A stretch of 64,000 nt of DNA. Source: Hygrophila difformis (Eukaryota; Streptophyta; Magnoliopsida; Lamiales; Acanthaceae). The translations under genes and the position numbers were made by a program. Shown one piece after another: positions 45,487 to 56,235 of this stretch. Under the pieces are notes generated by a model, which ran no database searches, was not told where the DNA came from, and saw nothing but the letters and a program-made list of their open reading frames with translations. Location: NCBI GenBank assembly GCA_030278955.1, contig JAOANR010000010.1, positions 10,571,884-10,635,883 on the forward strand, written 5' to 3'. How positions within the stretch are numbered: position 1 is the stretch's first letter; every line of letters begins with the position of its first letter.

Positions 45487-48400
45487 TGAAACTTTTGACA
45501 AGTTTCACTAACACGAGTATATTTTTATATGAAATATACCAGGATTAATTTTATTAAAATGAAAGAGTTATGATTCATGGGAAGGGATATATCAAGTTTG
45601 TTGGTCTTTTTATTACTCAAGTGTGGTGTTTTAATTTCAAATGGCGTTGTGGTCCTCTCTGTTATGAAACTGTTGACAAATCTCATGGTACAACCGGGAT
45701 AGATTGACCTTCAGCCTGTCACACTGAGGGTCCCCGGCATGAGTGCCATGATATTTGTCATCAATTCTTGTCATGAGATTTCCTGCCATGAAACTTTTGA
45801 CAGATTTCCACTACATGAGTATTTTCCGAAAAAATCATAATCCTGGTTTAGGTTTTATTTAATGAAACCAATTTATGATGGCGGAGTTGTGATTAGGGAT
45901 ATACTTATAAGTTGTCACGTTTTTATTACTCGTGTTAAGAAACTGTGCCCCCGAAAGCGCACGGTGTCAAAAATTGCAGTAATTTATAGTAAGACCGGAT
46001 CGTTCACTGGAGGATGTGCGATAGAAGCAGGGCCCACGTCGTTTACTAAGATTTTCCACTCGGTTACTCAATTCAAGTGTGTGTTTTTGATTATCAACTA
46101 CTTGGCAGAATTTAAATCTAAACCATGAAAGCGATTAAATGAAGCAGATAAAGTTATTCTAAAAAGCGAATTGAATTTAATCTAAGAAAGCAATAGAACT
46201 ATTCTAAGAAAGCGATTAAGATTATTCTAAGAAAGCAGATTTAAAATATGACAGAAGGGACATGAAGAAAAGAATAAAGGTTGGACAAGATTCAGATGAG
46301 ACACAAATAAACTTCCATTTTAATACACAGATCTTAGCTTAGGATAATCCTTCCAGTTAGCTAATTTTCATGCTCTCTATACCATGTTCCCTTTTAACAG
46401 ACAGGTACTTACAGTAAGAGTTTACATGCTCTTAAGAAAACAAACTCTAAGATACTACAGACTTACAACTCCTCTTGCAATGCCTTGCAAGAGTATGTTG
46501 GTCATATGTGGTGGACAAGCAACACCTGACAAATCATTTATTGAAGTGTCAAGTACTACTATCATTCCCCCATGTCACACCCAAAGATTCTAATCAAGCC
46601 TTGAACTATCCCCTAACTCTCAATCCTAGTAGCAGTTACACAACTCTCAATACAACCGAGTGACCTCTAAAGAAAGCAGTTAAAAGAAAGCAATAAAGAA
46701 AGCATTTAAAACCTATCACTCGGAGGTTTTTGAAAGTCTGACCCTGGTAGTAAAAGAAAGCCCCCAGTCAGAATGACTGAGTGTGGATCAAGAATTCCCT
46801 AACCTCAGTGAACCGCTCGAAGTGTTCACTTACCGTCGGGTGGTTATGAGATACAAACTAATGAAACAAACTAATAAATTATTTCGTTCCGGATGCACTC
46901 ACTCAGGACTCAAAAATAGGCAATGGCAGAGGAGGATAGCAGTTGAAAGAATACTCAACCCTATCTTAGAAAATAACCAAGGCCCGAATGTTGTTCCTCT
47001 AGTATTATCTGTCACACCTTATCGGAATCCAAGTGGAATCTGAACCAGTGCAATATTTAATACAAGATTTCCAACAAACAGCAATTTTGGAAAATAATAG
47101 ATGTCTGAAAATCATTCCCTATCAGGTACTAGACTCTCAATTAAAACACAGATCCTTTCAGTCTAGGTGAGACCTAATTGCTGACTCTGCTTCTAATTTC
47201 CCAAAATCAACCCCTGGTCGGATCTAAATCAGTCATAACTGTGGAATTTATCCCTTATTCAGATCCGAATTTTATAAATGATATTTTGTTGGAAATTTAA
47301 TGTGAGACATCTGATTATAAAGATCAAGACTTCTATGTCCAAGGGAAGGATCCCAAAATAATATTGACCACAATATCTACATAATAATATCATGCATAAA
47401 TTTATAGGGAAGTGTAAAGTTAAATAACCCAAAATATAAGGCGGGTTAAACAGAAGTTGATACACAGAGATGAATTAGCCGAAGATGAGAAGGATTTATT
47501 TTGGCTAAAAAGATGACAAGAATAGTCAAGATATTCTGGACTGCAAACATCTGCTATCCAGGTCCTGACTATTCCAAGTGGGATGAGTTTAGACAGCAGA
47601 AGATCTTAACAACAGTGATCGCTATCATCAAGACCCCTACTATCTGCGAAATGAGTGAAAAACCTTCATGTTTTCTTACTGTAATACTATTCAAGCAATG
47701 TTGATCGACATCATTTGATACTATTACAGCTCAAAATTCAGGTTTGAAATTAAGATAAAGAAAAGGAAATTGTATCCGGATAGGGATCAGATGAGCAGCT
47801 ATTATAATCCAGGATGGACGAACCGCCAAGACTTCCACTGACCACTATTCGGACCATGCAGAATAACATCTAATAATTAATATACAGACCACGAGCTAGT
47901 TATCCGTGTGGGAATACCCGCCAACATTAATCTGATATATTCTTTATTAGTTGTTTCACACATTACGGAAAAGACAAAATGAATAAAAGAAAAATATTTT
48001 TGGATCATCTTGCATGAGAGACGTTGGTTTCTCATGCAAGGTATGGAAATGATTCCATAATTACTCTTCATGTCTAAATAATCACTCATTCCATAATTAA
48101 ATAATTACAGTCCAGATTATATACTTAGATCATGAGAGTTTGATCATTTGTAGAAGAGTCTTTTAGTGGAATTGAACAAAATTTTTTATATCAAAATGAT
48201 CATGGGTTGAGATCATTGGATTTCAATCTCAAATTATTAATATAAAGGTCCAATTGATTAATGAGGAAGATGAAGAATAAAAGTTTGGCAAAAAGTTGCC
48301 ACTTTGTCGCGGAGTAGAATTTGTGTCGCGGACCATGGGTCCGCGACAAGGGTTTCGCAACAAAGGGTGGGAAATAAGAGAAATGGGATTTTGGAAATTA

Positions 48401-50039
48401 GGGTTTTGCTTTGTCGCTAAGCAAAAATTTTGTCGCGGAACGTGGTTCCGCGACAAGGAGGCATAGCGACAAAAAGGTTGAAAATTGGACAAGAGCATAA
48501 TTCTTGTCGCGGAACAAGAGGTTTTGTCACGGAACGTGGTTCCGCGACAAGGTTGCTTCGCGACAAAGCCCTTCCAGAATAAAATCACAAGTATTTGGGT
48601 CCTTGGTCGCCAATCAGGATTTTGTCGCGGAACGTGGCTCCGCGACAAGGGTTGTTTCGCGACCAAGGGTTTTAAAATAAAGGCTAACAAGTGTTCTTTG
48701 GCACCTTTGTCGCCAAAGCGTCATTTTGTCGCGGAACGTGGTTCCGCGACAAGAATTGTTCCGCGACAAAGGTGTGTCCAGGACACATGTCAGAAAAGTA
48801 AAGTGGAACAGTGGCATGCATTGTGTGTGATCTCACCCATTTCAGATTCAAAAGCTAAACTAAGCTAAAAATAACAAAACAGAATTTGAATCTAGCTAGA
48901 ACATGCTTGAACATAAAAGAAATAAAACAAACTTAAAACTTAAGAAACCCTAATCTGAGCTTGATCACCCATAAGCATACGACATTATCCAAAGAAAAGT
49001 CACCAAGCAGTGACATTAAAGTGCAAAATAAGGATCAAATGACGCAAAGAAAATGAAAGCAGTAAGATCCATGGGGTGTGAGACCCATTTCATGATTTTT
49101 GGGTCACAAATGGAGAATGTTTTCCCATATTATTAAATGGTGCTGTTAATACCCATGATTTGGGTATTACAAACCTTTGAACAAAAGTTTAGAACAAGAA
49201 ATAATATGTAAAAACTGGCTCTCTACACTAAAATGCAATAAACTACATCTAACTAATGCTTAAATTAAATAATACAAGAAAAACCTAACTAAACTACCCT
49301 AAACTAAACTAACTACTGAACTCCCAACTTGTCTTCAAGAATGTATGTTCTCTCTAAAATTCTTCCCCTTTTCTAGCTCAAAGGAAACACCTCATATTTA
49401 TAGAGGGGAAACCCTAAGCTCATGGGCCTTGATTTGAGCCCATTGTGTCTCAAGACATCACTCACATCACAGCTTTGTCTCGGAGCACCAGGTTTGGTCG
49501 CGGAACACACTGCATGTGGCAAAGCTTCTCGACTGGATCTTGTGTCTCTAAAAGTGCATCTTTGTCGCGGAATGGACCTTTGTCGCGGAACGGGACATCG
49601 CGACAAAGGTATCGCGACAACGGGCTCTGGCTGGTCTTCTCCTTCATCTGAGCTTGCTTGGTCGCGGAACCCTCCTTTGTCGCGGAAACATGCATCGCGA
49701 CAAAGGGGCTTCCGCGACAAAGGTGTTCCTGGGCCTGCTGGATTGGGCCAGATGGGCCGAAAGTATTCTTTTTGTGGGCTTTTTCTCTCTTTTTCCCATC
49801 TTTTTCATTCCTTTTTCTTTTCTCTTCTTTTTCTCATGTTTTTGGATTTTTTCTAACATAAATATGTAATAACATTACATATTTATGTCTTTTTCACACC
49901 AGCTTATTATTTTTACAATTATGCATAAATCAGTCCAATTCGACTGCTTTCTTACTTAATGTAAGACCGGAATGCGATCAAATGCCCGTTTAGGACACGG
50001 AAATGGATTGAAAATAATGGTCATTTCTGGCCATTATCA
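45487..50039 (-). repeat. Long terminal repeat (5' LTR of the minus-strand element)
   Basis: 4,553 bp. As 5' LTR it should carry the promoter: TATA-type tataaatatg on the minus strand at about 49393-49402, with palindrome clusters upstream (49476-49726) and downstream (48304-48782). Confidence 0.92.
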
Positions 50040-50044
50040 AGGAG

Positions 50045-50275
50045 TTTAGTCAGTTGCGGTCTTTACATGATGAAGAAGTAAAATAACTTCTGTTTACTCA
50101 TTGATAGGCACACAGTGAGTGATGGAAATCGAGACCAAATAATGGAAGTTGCCCGCATTGCACAATGGTGCCTAAAAATGAGTGGGGACGATAGGCCGAA
50201 TATGAAAGTGGTAGCAATGGAGCTGGAGAATTTGCTGCTCGGAAGAAAACAATCGATCGGACAAAGAGAACAAGG
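50045..50275 (+). pseudogene. Rest of the WAKL kinase exon beyond the LTR element
   Basis: Continues the exon interrupted at 32489 ('ggagtttagtcagttgcggtctttacatgatgaag...') through the IAQWCLK and DRPNMKVVAMELE C-lobe sequence. A small insertion near 50075 and further changes break the frame. It ends at 50275 where the sequence turns into the inverted copy. Confidence 0.88.
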
Positions 50276-51664
50276 GTTCAAATCCTTCCCCAAGCAAGGG
50301 TTGATTCACTATACTCCCTTGTTCTGTTTGTCCGAACGATTATTTTCTTCCGAGCAAAAAACTGTCCAGCTCCATTACTACCACTTTCATGTCCAGCTAT
50401 CGTCCCCACTCATTTTTAGGCACTATTGTGCAATGCGGGCAACTTTCATTATTTGGTCTCGATTTCCATCACTCACTATGCGCCTATCAATGAGTAAAGA
50501 GAAGTTGTTTTGCTTCATTATATAACGAGTTACACTAAACTCCTCTCCTTCTCTGGCCCATAAAACCTGACTGCAATCCTTCCAATTATTAGTTCCATCA
50601 GGACAACTCCAAAATTATAAACATCACTCTTTGTTGTCAGCTGGTGTGTCTACAAATATTCGGGATCTAGGTATCCAGTTGTCCCCTGCACTACCATGGA
50701 TATCTGTGTTTGATCCAGGAAATCATTCTTGATGCACCAAAGTCAGACACTTTGGCTGTGAAAGTATGGTCCAAAAGAATATTATTTGATTTCATATCTC
50801 AGTGGATGATTGGAATCGACCCTTAAGAGTGTAGATATGCCAACATATTAACAGTATCTGCAGCTATCGTCAAACGCCTGTCCCAATTTAGCAAATGCAC
50901 ATTTGTGGAGTTGTGCAGATGCGAATAAAGTGTGCAATTGTTGATGAATTCATAAACCAGATGAGGGACTTCTGTATCCAAGCAACAACCGAAAAGTTTA
51001 ATGGTGTTCTTATGATTTATTTGAGACACGACAATCACCTCATAAACAAACTGCTCGATCTGATTTGGATACACACTTTTGGACTTTTTGATTGCAACAG
51101 TCCTCTTGTCCGATAACACTCCTTTGTAGACAGTTCCAAACCCTCCTTGGCCAACGATGTTGCCCTTGTGGAAATCATTTGTCACCCTTTTCAACTCCGA
51201 TGATGTAAATATTTTCAACGAATCGTGTGATCGCTCTCTGGGAGTTTTTGCAATAGCAACTGACCCTCATTTTGATGAAACCATTTTAGCTTCACCCTTT
51301 CTGATTGCCTTCTATTATACACAAAGTATATTGAACCAAAAACAGGATATCACCCCAATGCATATCCTTGTAATCTCAATAAAAAAGGTACTTACAAAAT
51401 CAAAAAACTTTACACAAAAACAATAAATTAAAGTAATTAAATGCATCTCAGAAACAACTTAGCCTTTGCCCTCACCTGAGACTAGCTTTGATGTGTTGAA
51501 TTGACGGCGAATGCAACCTTCTCCATCTATTTTCCCATCTCCATATTGTCTTTTTGGACAGATACATTTAAAACCCCATAGTGTATTGTCACATCGAAAT
51601 ATTCATGATTGGCTTTGGTCTGAACCTGAATTACATTCATCTACATCTGCAACACAATTCAGTG
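50276..51664 (-). pseudogene. Inverted WAKL pseudogene (exons 3 and 2)
   Basis: On the minus strand: intron edge and exon 2 (51646-51476, EGF module, DECN...), intron of ~109 bp, and exon 3 (51366-50276). The best part, 51218-50823, still reads [17 protein letters not shown] and EFINN, then stops after AYLHS. A TAG at 50650-50652 lies at the same codon as in the pseudogene at 32377, and the 7-bp membrane-span deletion is shared too, so the two copies descend from one already damaged gene. Exon 1 is missing. Confidence 0.88.
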
Positions 51665-51678
51665 GGTTTAGGGTTAGA

Positions 51679-51680
<2 letters not shown>

Positions 51681-51724
<44 letters not shown>
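51681..51724. repeat. (AAT)n microsatellite
   Basis: About 14 AAT units between the inverted WAKL fragment and the Helitron-like end. Confidence 0.95.
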
Positions 51725-51815
51725 GTCAACCTATTATAGTTATAAATAATAGAGAATAAAAATATTAATATCTTCTATATCTATATCTTATATATTATAT
51801 CTATCTATATCTATA

Positions 51816-52260
51816 TCTATATTATATAAGAGGCGTTCCAAAATTTTTGACATCTCAAATTTCAATTCAAGCCGTTGGTCTCAAAGTCAATTTTAATTTT
51901 AGCCGTTGGATTAAAAATTGGATTTATATTGGATTTATGCAGGTCGGGTTCTTGGATCTCAGCTTTCTGTGCGTTCGCTTCCTTCGTCATTACTCTTTCC
52001 TCTCTCGCCCAAATTTTCCGTCACATCTCCATTCTCAATCTTCCCCATCTCTTCCATGTCTTCGATCCCACCTCGCCGTCCGCCGCCCTTGCCTCAGAGC
52101 GGAGGCCCCCGGTAAGTTCCCCAAAATTCCCCTTTCTTCTCGCATTCTTATTCATCTTTTGTTCCATTTCGGGGGCGCCCTTCTCCCCGGACGAAATCGC
52201 CGGCCAAGGGACGCGACGCGGGCGGCAGACTTAGAGGCGGAAGGAGGCGCGCTGGTTTAG
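51816..52260 (+). mobile_element. Helitron-like 5' end with gene-like GC-rich segment
   Basis: A|TCTATATTATATAAGAGGCGTT at 51816 is a typical plant Helitron 5' start. From about 51950 the DNA becomes GC-rich and gene-like. An ATG at 52056 opens 19 codons (MSSIPPRRPPPLPQSGGPR) that end at a good donor site cccccg|gtaagt (52113), i.e. a plausible first exon. No matching Helitron 3' end (hairpin + CTAG) was found before 54101. It may be a captured gene fragment; identity unknown. Confidence 0.45.
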
Positions 52261-53067
52261 GGTTTGAGAAAAATAATACTTCAAAACCCAAGGATGAAGA
52301 AGTGAAACGCCCTTCCAGGTGGGAAGGTTAAAAAGAAGGTATCGTTTTGGCTTTGAGAAAAATAATAGTACTATTATATTGTGTCTCGTGTTTTTATAAT
52401 TTTTCGCAGAGGTTACTTTCTGTCAGCCATGATATATTGATATTGGGTATGTAAAAGAAGTTTGTGATGAATCATGGGAAACATTAGGTGCAATATTGCG
52501 ACTGCGAGATCATACATCAATTGTATGCATTGTAACTCCTTAGCCTCAAGGATAGAAGTGATGCGATCGAACTGAAAGTTCTCAGCTTTCTTTCTAAATT
52601 GATGTTGTTTAATTTTTCTCTTAAAATCCACTCTGAGATTGATTTATTCAAGTACCTTGTATGAACCAAACTTGTTGATTTGGGAGAAGGATTAGCCTTA
52701 CATAAAGACTGAATATTCATCCTACAAGATTAGTTTCTTTTACTGTTCCTCTTTAGTTAATAGCCTATGCACAAACATACACACTGAATGTCTTGATGTA
52801 TGTGTCCTGTGTCCTTATCATGTACGCAACAAAAAAAATCCCTACCTTCAATTCAGGGGAGATAGTACTTATATGTATATGCAACATTTAGTTTGAGAGA
52901 TTGGATTTAAAAGGAAATGAAAGGAAAAGTGAGAAAAAAAATGATTTTACATTTGGGAGTTCTAAAGTAATAAAGCATGGGACATGGAAGGAATGTGTCT
53001 TCTCCTTGCATTCTCCTTTCCGTTCATGTTTGGAGGAAAGCAAAAGATATCACTATTCTCTTCTTCC

Positions 53068-53100
<33 letters not shown>

Positions 53101-53568
53101 CCTTTCTCTAATTTTCCTTTATTGTCTGAACACTCAAATTAACCTGAAAGCATGTTATTTATCCACTTTAAGTTTATTTGTTTCCTTATAGATGTGCTAT
53201 AGCGTTGATCTCCATACAGTCAGTTTCCGTTGATACTTTGTTTGCATATATGCTGTCTGGTAGATATTTTGATTGAATGATTTCTGGATATTCATGTTGC
53301 ATGTTATACTGGGGGGGGGGGGGGGGGGGAGGGATAAGTAGTGTTTCTGATAACTTTGTAGTGTTTCTGATAACTTTGTAAATTCATAGACTCCTTTCTA
53401 GAGATCAGGGGCTGCAGCATGTGTAGATTATTTGTCATTGGCCATTTGCTTTGTTGGAATTAATTAGTGTAGACTTCTATTCATTTATCTTATTTGATTC
53501 AGATAAATAAGGGACATGTGTGAGTAGTTCTAGGATTTCAGAAATTGATTAGAAGCTGAGGCCAACCT
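52261..53568. other. Spacer, no gene recognised
   Basis: Contains poly-T (53070-53100), poly-G (53311-53329) and a perfect 20-bp tandem duplication gtgtttctgataactttgta (53341-53380). An acceptor-like tttttcgcag at about 52401-52410 might belong to the gene-like segment to the left, but no coherent exon follows. Confidence 0.5.
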
Positions 53569-54101
53569 GTTGTGAGATAACTGATTGTTTCCTTTCTCAA
53601 TTTATTATTTTAGAATTCTTGTTCTAGCACTATGGTGAAAGCAAGCAAACCTCTACAGAAAATTCCTCGTGTTTAACATCTTTATGCTAAGTTCAGTGGC
53701 ATACTCTAGAGAGAAAGATGATGAGGTTCAAGGCCAACCTATTACTTAAGTGGAAACATATATCATATTTAAAAACTAATCCATTTGCTTTCTGAAGAAG
53801 ATGAAATCAAGCTGTTGACAAGAATGGATCTTTGTTGATTGAAATTGGTTGGGCTTGTTTGGTGATGTTGCTTTTGTATTTGAGTTTAGATTTGATGGGG
53901 TAGCATTGGAGTTTGATGCTCTTACTTTGGTGGAGATGATAGTTGAATCCATGTTTGAGTAGGATGAGGTTACAGTTGAATCATGTTTAGTCTGTTGTGA
54001 GATAACTGATTGTTTCCTTTCTCAATTTATTATTTTAGAATTCTTGTTCTAGCACTATGGTGAAAGTAAGCAAACCTCTACAGAAAATTCCTCGTGTTTA
54101 A
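53569..54101. repeat. ~110-bp direct duplication, second copy cut by the Athila-like LTR
   Basis: The segment starting tgttgtgagataactgattg and ending ctcgtgtttaa is present at about 53569-53676 and again at about 53993-54101, differing at one position by eye. The second copy stops exactly where the LTR begins (54102). The 316 bp between them show no gene. Confidence 0.85.
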
Positions 54102-54435
54102 TGATAATGGCCAAAATTGTCCATTATTTCCAATCCATTTCCGTGTCTGAGACGGACATTTTGATCGTGTTTCCATCTTATTTTAACAAGAAAGCAGTTG
54201 AATTTGACAGATTAATGCTAGTTTGTAAAAACATCAAGCCGGTAATGAAAAGACACAAAATATGCAATTTTTAATTGTATTTGTGTTAGAAAAATCAAAA
54301 AACATGAAAAAAGGAAAAAGAAAAGAAAAAGGAATGAAAAGATGGGCAAAAGAATAAAAGAGCCCACAAAAATCCAAAAAGATGGGAAAAAGATTGAAAA
54401 TCCCACAACTGAAATTTGGTCAAGTGTTGAAGCAC

Positions 54436-54830
54436 AATTCGAATTGTGCAATTCGAATTAATTCGAATTGCACACAATTCGAATTGCTGAAGAGAACAAA
54501 GAAATGGTTAAGTGTTGGAAGGGATGCAGAAACCTAATTCGAATTGTCCAAGTTCGAATTAATTCGAATTAGGGAATGAAGAGAGAAGAAACCCAAAGGC
54601 AAGAAAATGCAATTCGAATTGTTCAATTCGAATTAATTCGAATTGGCACAAACAATTCGAATTGCCAACAAATGCAAGGAAGCCAAGCAGAAACCCTCAT
54701 CCAATTCGAGAAAAGACCAATTCGAATTCTTCACAACAATTCGAATTGACAACTGAAGGCCACATTTTCAGCTCAAGGAGGAGACCTCACAATTCGAATT
54801 AATTCGAATTGATTGAATTAATTCGAACTT
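54436..54830. repeat. AATTCGAATT palindrome cluster upstream of the TATA box
   Basis: About fifteen copies of aattcgaatt or its half, often as the triplet 'caattcgaattg-tgcaattcgaattaattcgaattg' type (two palindromes flanking an aattaatt centre). AATTCGAATT is a perfect palindrome. Same relative place in the LTR as the GTCGCGGAAC cluster of the sister element. Confidence 0.88.
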
Positions 54831-55768
54831 CACTCATTGAAGCTGTGGAGCATGAACACAACATTGGTGGGCCTAGGGTTTTGAAGTTTGCCTATAAAAG
54901 CAGACCTTCCACAACAGAATCAAGAGATCAAGAATTTTGCCAAAAAGCAGCTTGGGACAAAAAGAACAGCAGGAGGTTCCACACCCCTTAAGGGTTAGGT
55001 AGGTAGTTAGTTTAGTTTAGTTTATTTTTTTCTTGCAAGTAGTGTAATCTTTACATGCTTTGATCTTAGTTTAGTGTAGAAGCAGTTTGTGTAACCCTTA
55101 GAGTAGCCATTTCCAGAATTTTTACAAGTTTTCTAGTTAGAATAAACCCTACCTTCAAGTTAATGATGGTTTTGGGTTCTTTATTTTGCTTTCAAAGTGT
55201 CAATACAAGAAAAATTTTCAGAAATGGTGTTATTCATGTGTTTTGGCACTCTTTAATGCTTTTTCTCTAGAAATAAATGCTTAGCTTGTTTGTTTGTTTC
55301 AACTAGGTTACATTTATTATGTCCTAGTTGACATTCAAACTTAATAAATGCATGTTTGGTGGGTTTTTGGCTTGATTTTGTGCCTTAGAACTTCAAATAA
55401 GTGTTCTTAGATTTTAGATGTTTTTAGGTTTGTTAATATTTATCTTTATGCCTTATTTTTCCTGCCTTGATCTGTATTTTATGCTTCCTTAGATAACTTG
55501 AGTGTTCTTAGTTTATGCATGCAGTTCTTAGATAACTAGATGTTTTAGGTTCTTTGATCTTTGATCATTTGTTTGTAGAAATAGGGTTTAAATCTTGCCA
55601 ATACCCACTGGACATGTGTTTGTTTATTTCTTGAAAATTTCACTAGGGTGGCTGTGAAGTGACATTGATGTGAGATGAGGGATTTAGTAAATCTAAACCC
55701 ATCATTACAGCACAGTGTTCACCTAACCCATACTTGAGATAACAAAAACTGTTGTTGTTCAAAAATGT

Positions 55769-56235
55769 GTAATTCGAATTGAGGCAATTCGAATTATCTC
55801 GAATTGCCTAAGAAATTCGAATTGCATAACCAAAAATTTCATTCATGTGGTTTTCAACCAATTTGAATTCTCTAATTCGAATTAATTCGAATTGGTTCAA
55901 CAATTCGAATTGGGAAAGGAAACCACATTGTATTGCATACCATCCATTCATGCCTTAGTTTATTTTCCATCTCTTACCAATTCGAATTGTGCAATTCGAA
56001 TTAATTCGAATTGGTGAACAATTCGAATTCACCCTCCTCTTGAGGTATATGCCTTAGTCAATTTTGAGCAATGAAAGGACTTCACCAATTCGAATTGTCC
56101 AATTCGAATTAATTCGAATTGCTCAACAATTCGAATTAGATGATATCTCATTTCTTTGCAAGGATTAATTGGTTAAAATCATACTTCATTCTTCATGCAT
56201 TCTCAATTCGAATTACCCCAATAATTCAAATTGAA
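55769..56235. repeat. Second AATTCGAATT palindrome cluster, in the leader
   Basis: Four to five groups, each of the form AATTCGAATT-(2-5 nt)-AATTCGAATTAATTCGAATT-(3-6 nt)-AATTCGAATT, about 80-120 bp apart. Corresponds in position to the leader cluster of the sister element. Confidence 0.88.

Larger units (their letters stand above)
32490..50039 (-). mobile_element. Large non-autonomous Ty3/gypsy-type LTR element (LARD-like)
   Basis: 17,550 bp. Inserted in a WAKL kinase exon with the 5-bp duplication AGGAG (32485-32489 and 50040-50044). Two direct LTRs of about 4.55 kb (32490-37043 and 45487-50039) begin TGATAATGG and end TTTCA on the minus strand. The primer-binding site TGGCGCCGTTGCCGGGG lies next to the right-hand LTR, which sets the orientation as minus. 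I noted about 30 differences between the LTRs (<1%), so the insertion is recent. The 8.4-kb interior has no recognisable gag, protease, RT or integrase; it holds one very long ORF, so mobility would need proteins in trans. LTR ends, PBS and leader match the Athila-like element at 54102. Confidence 0.92.
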
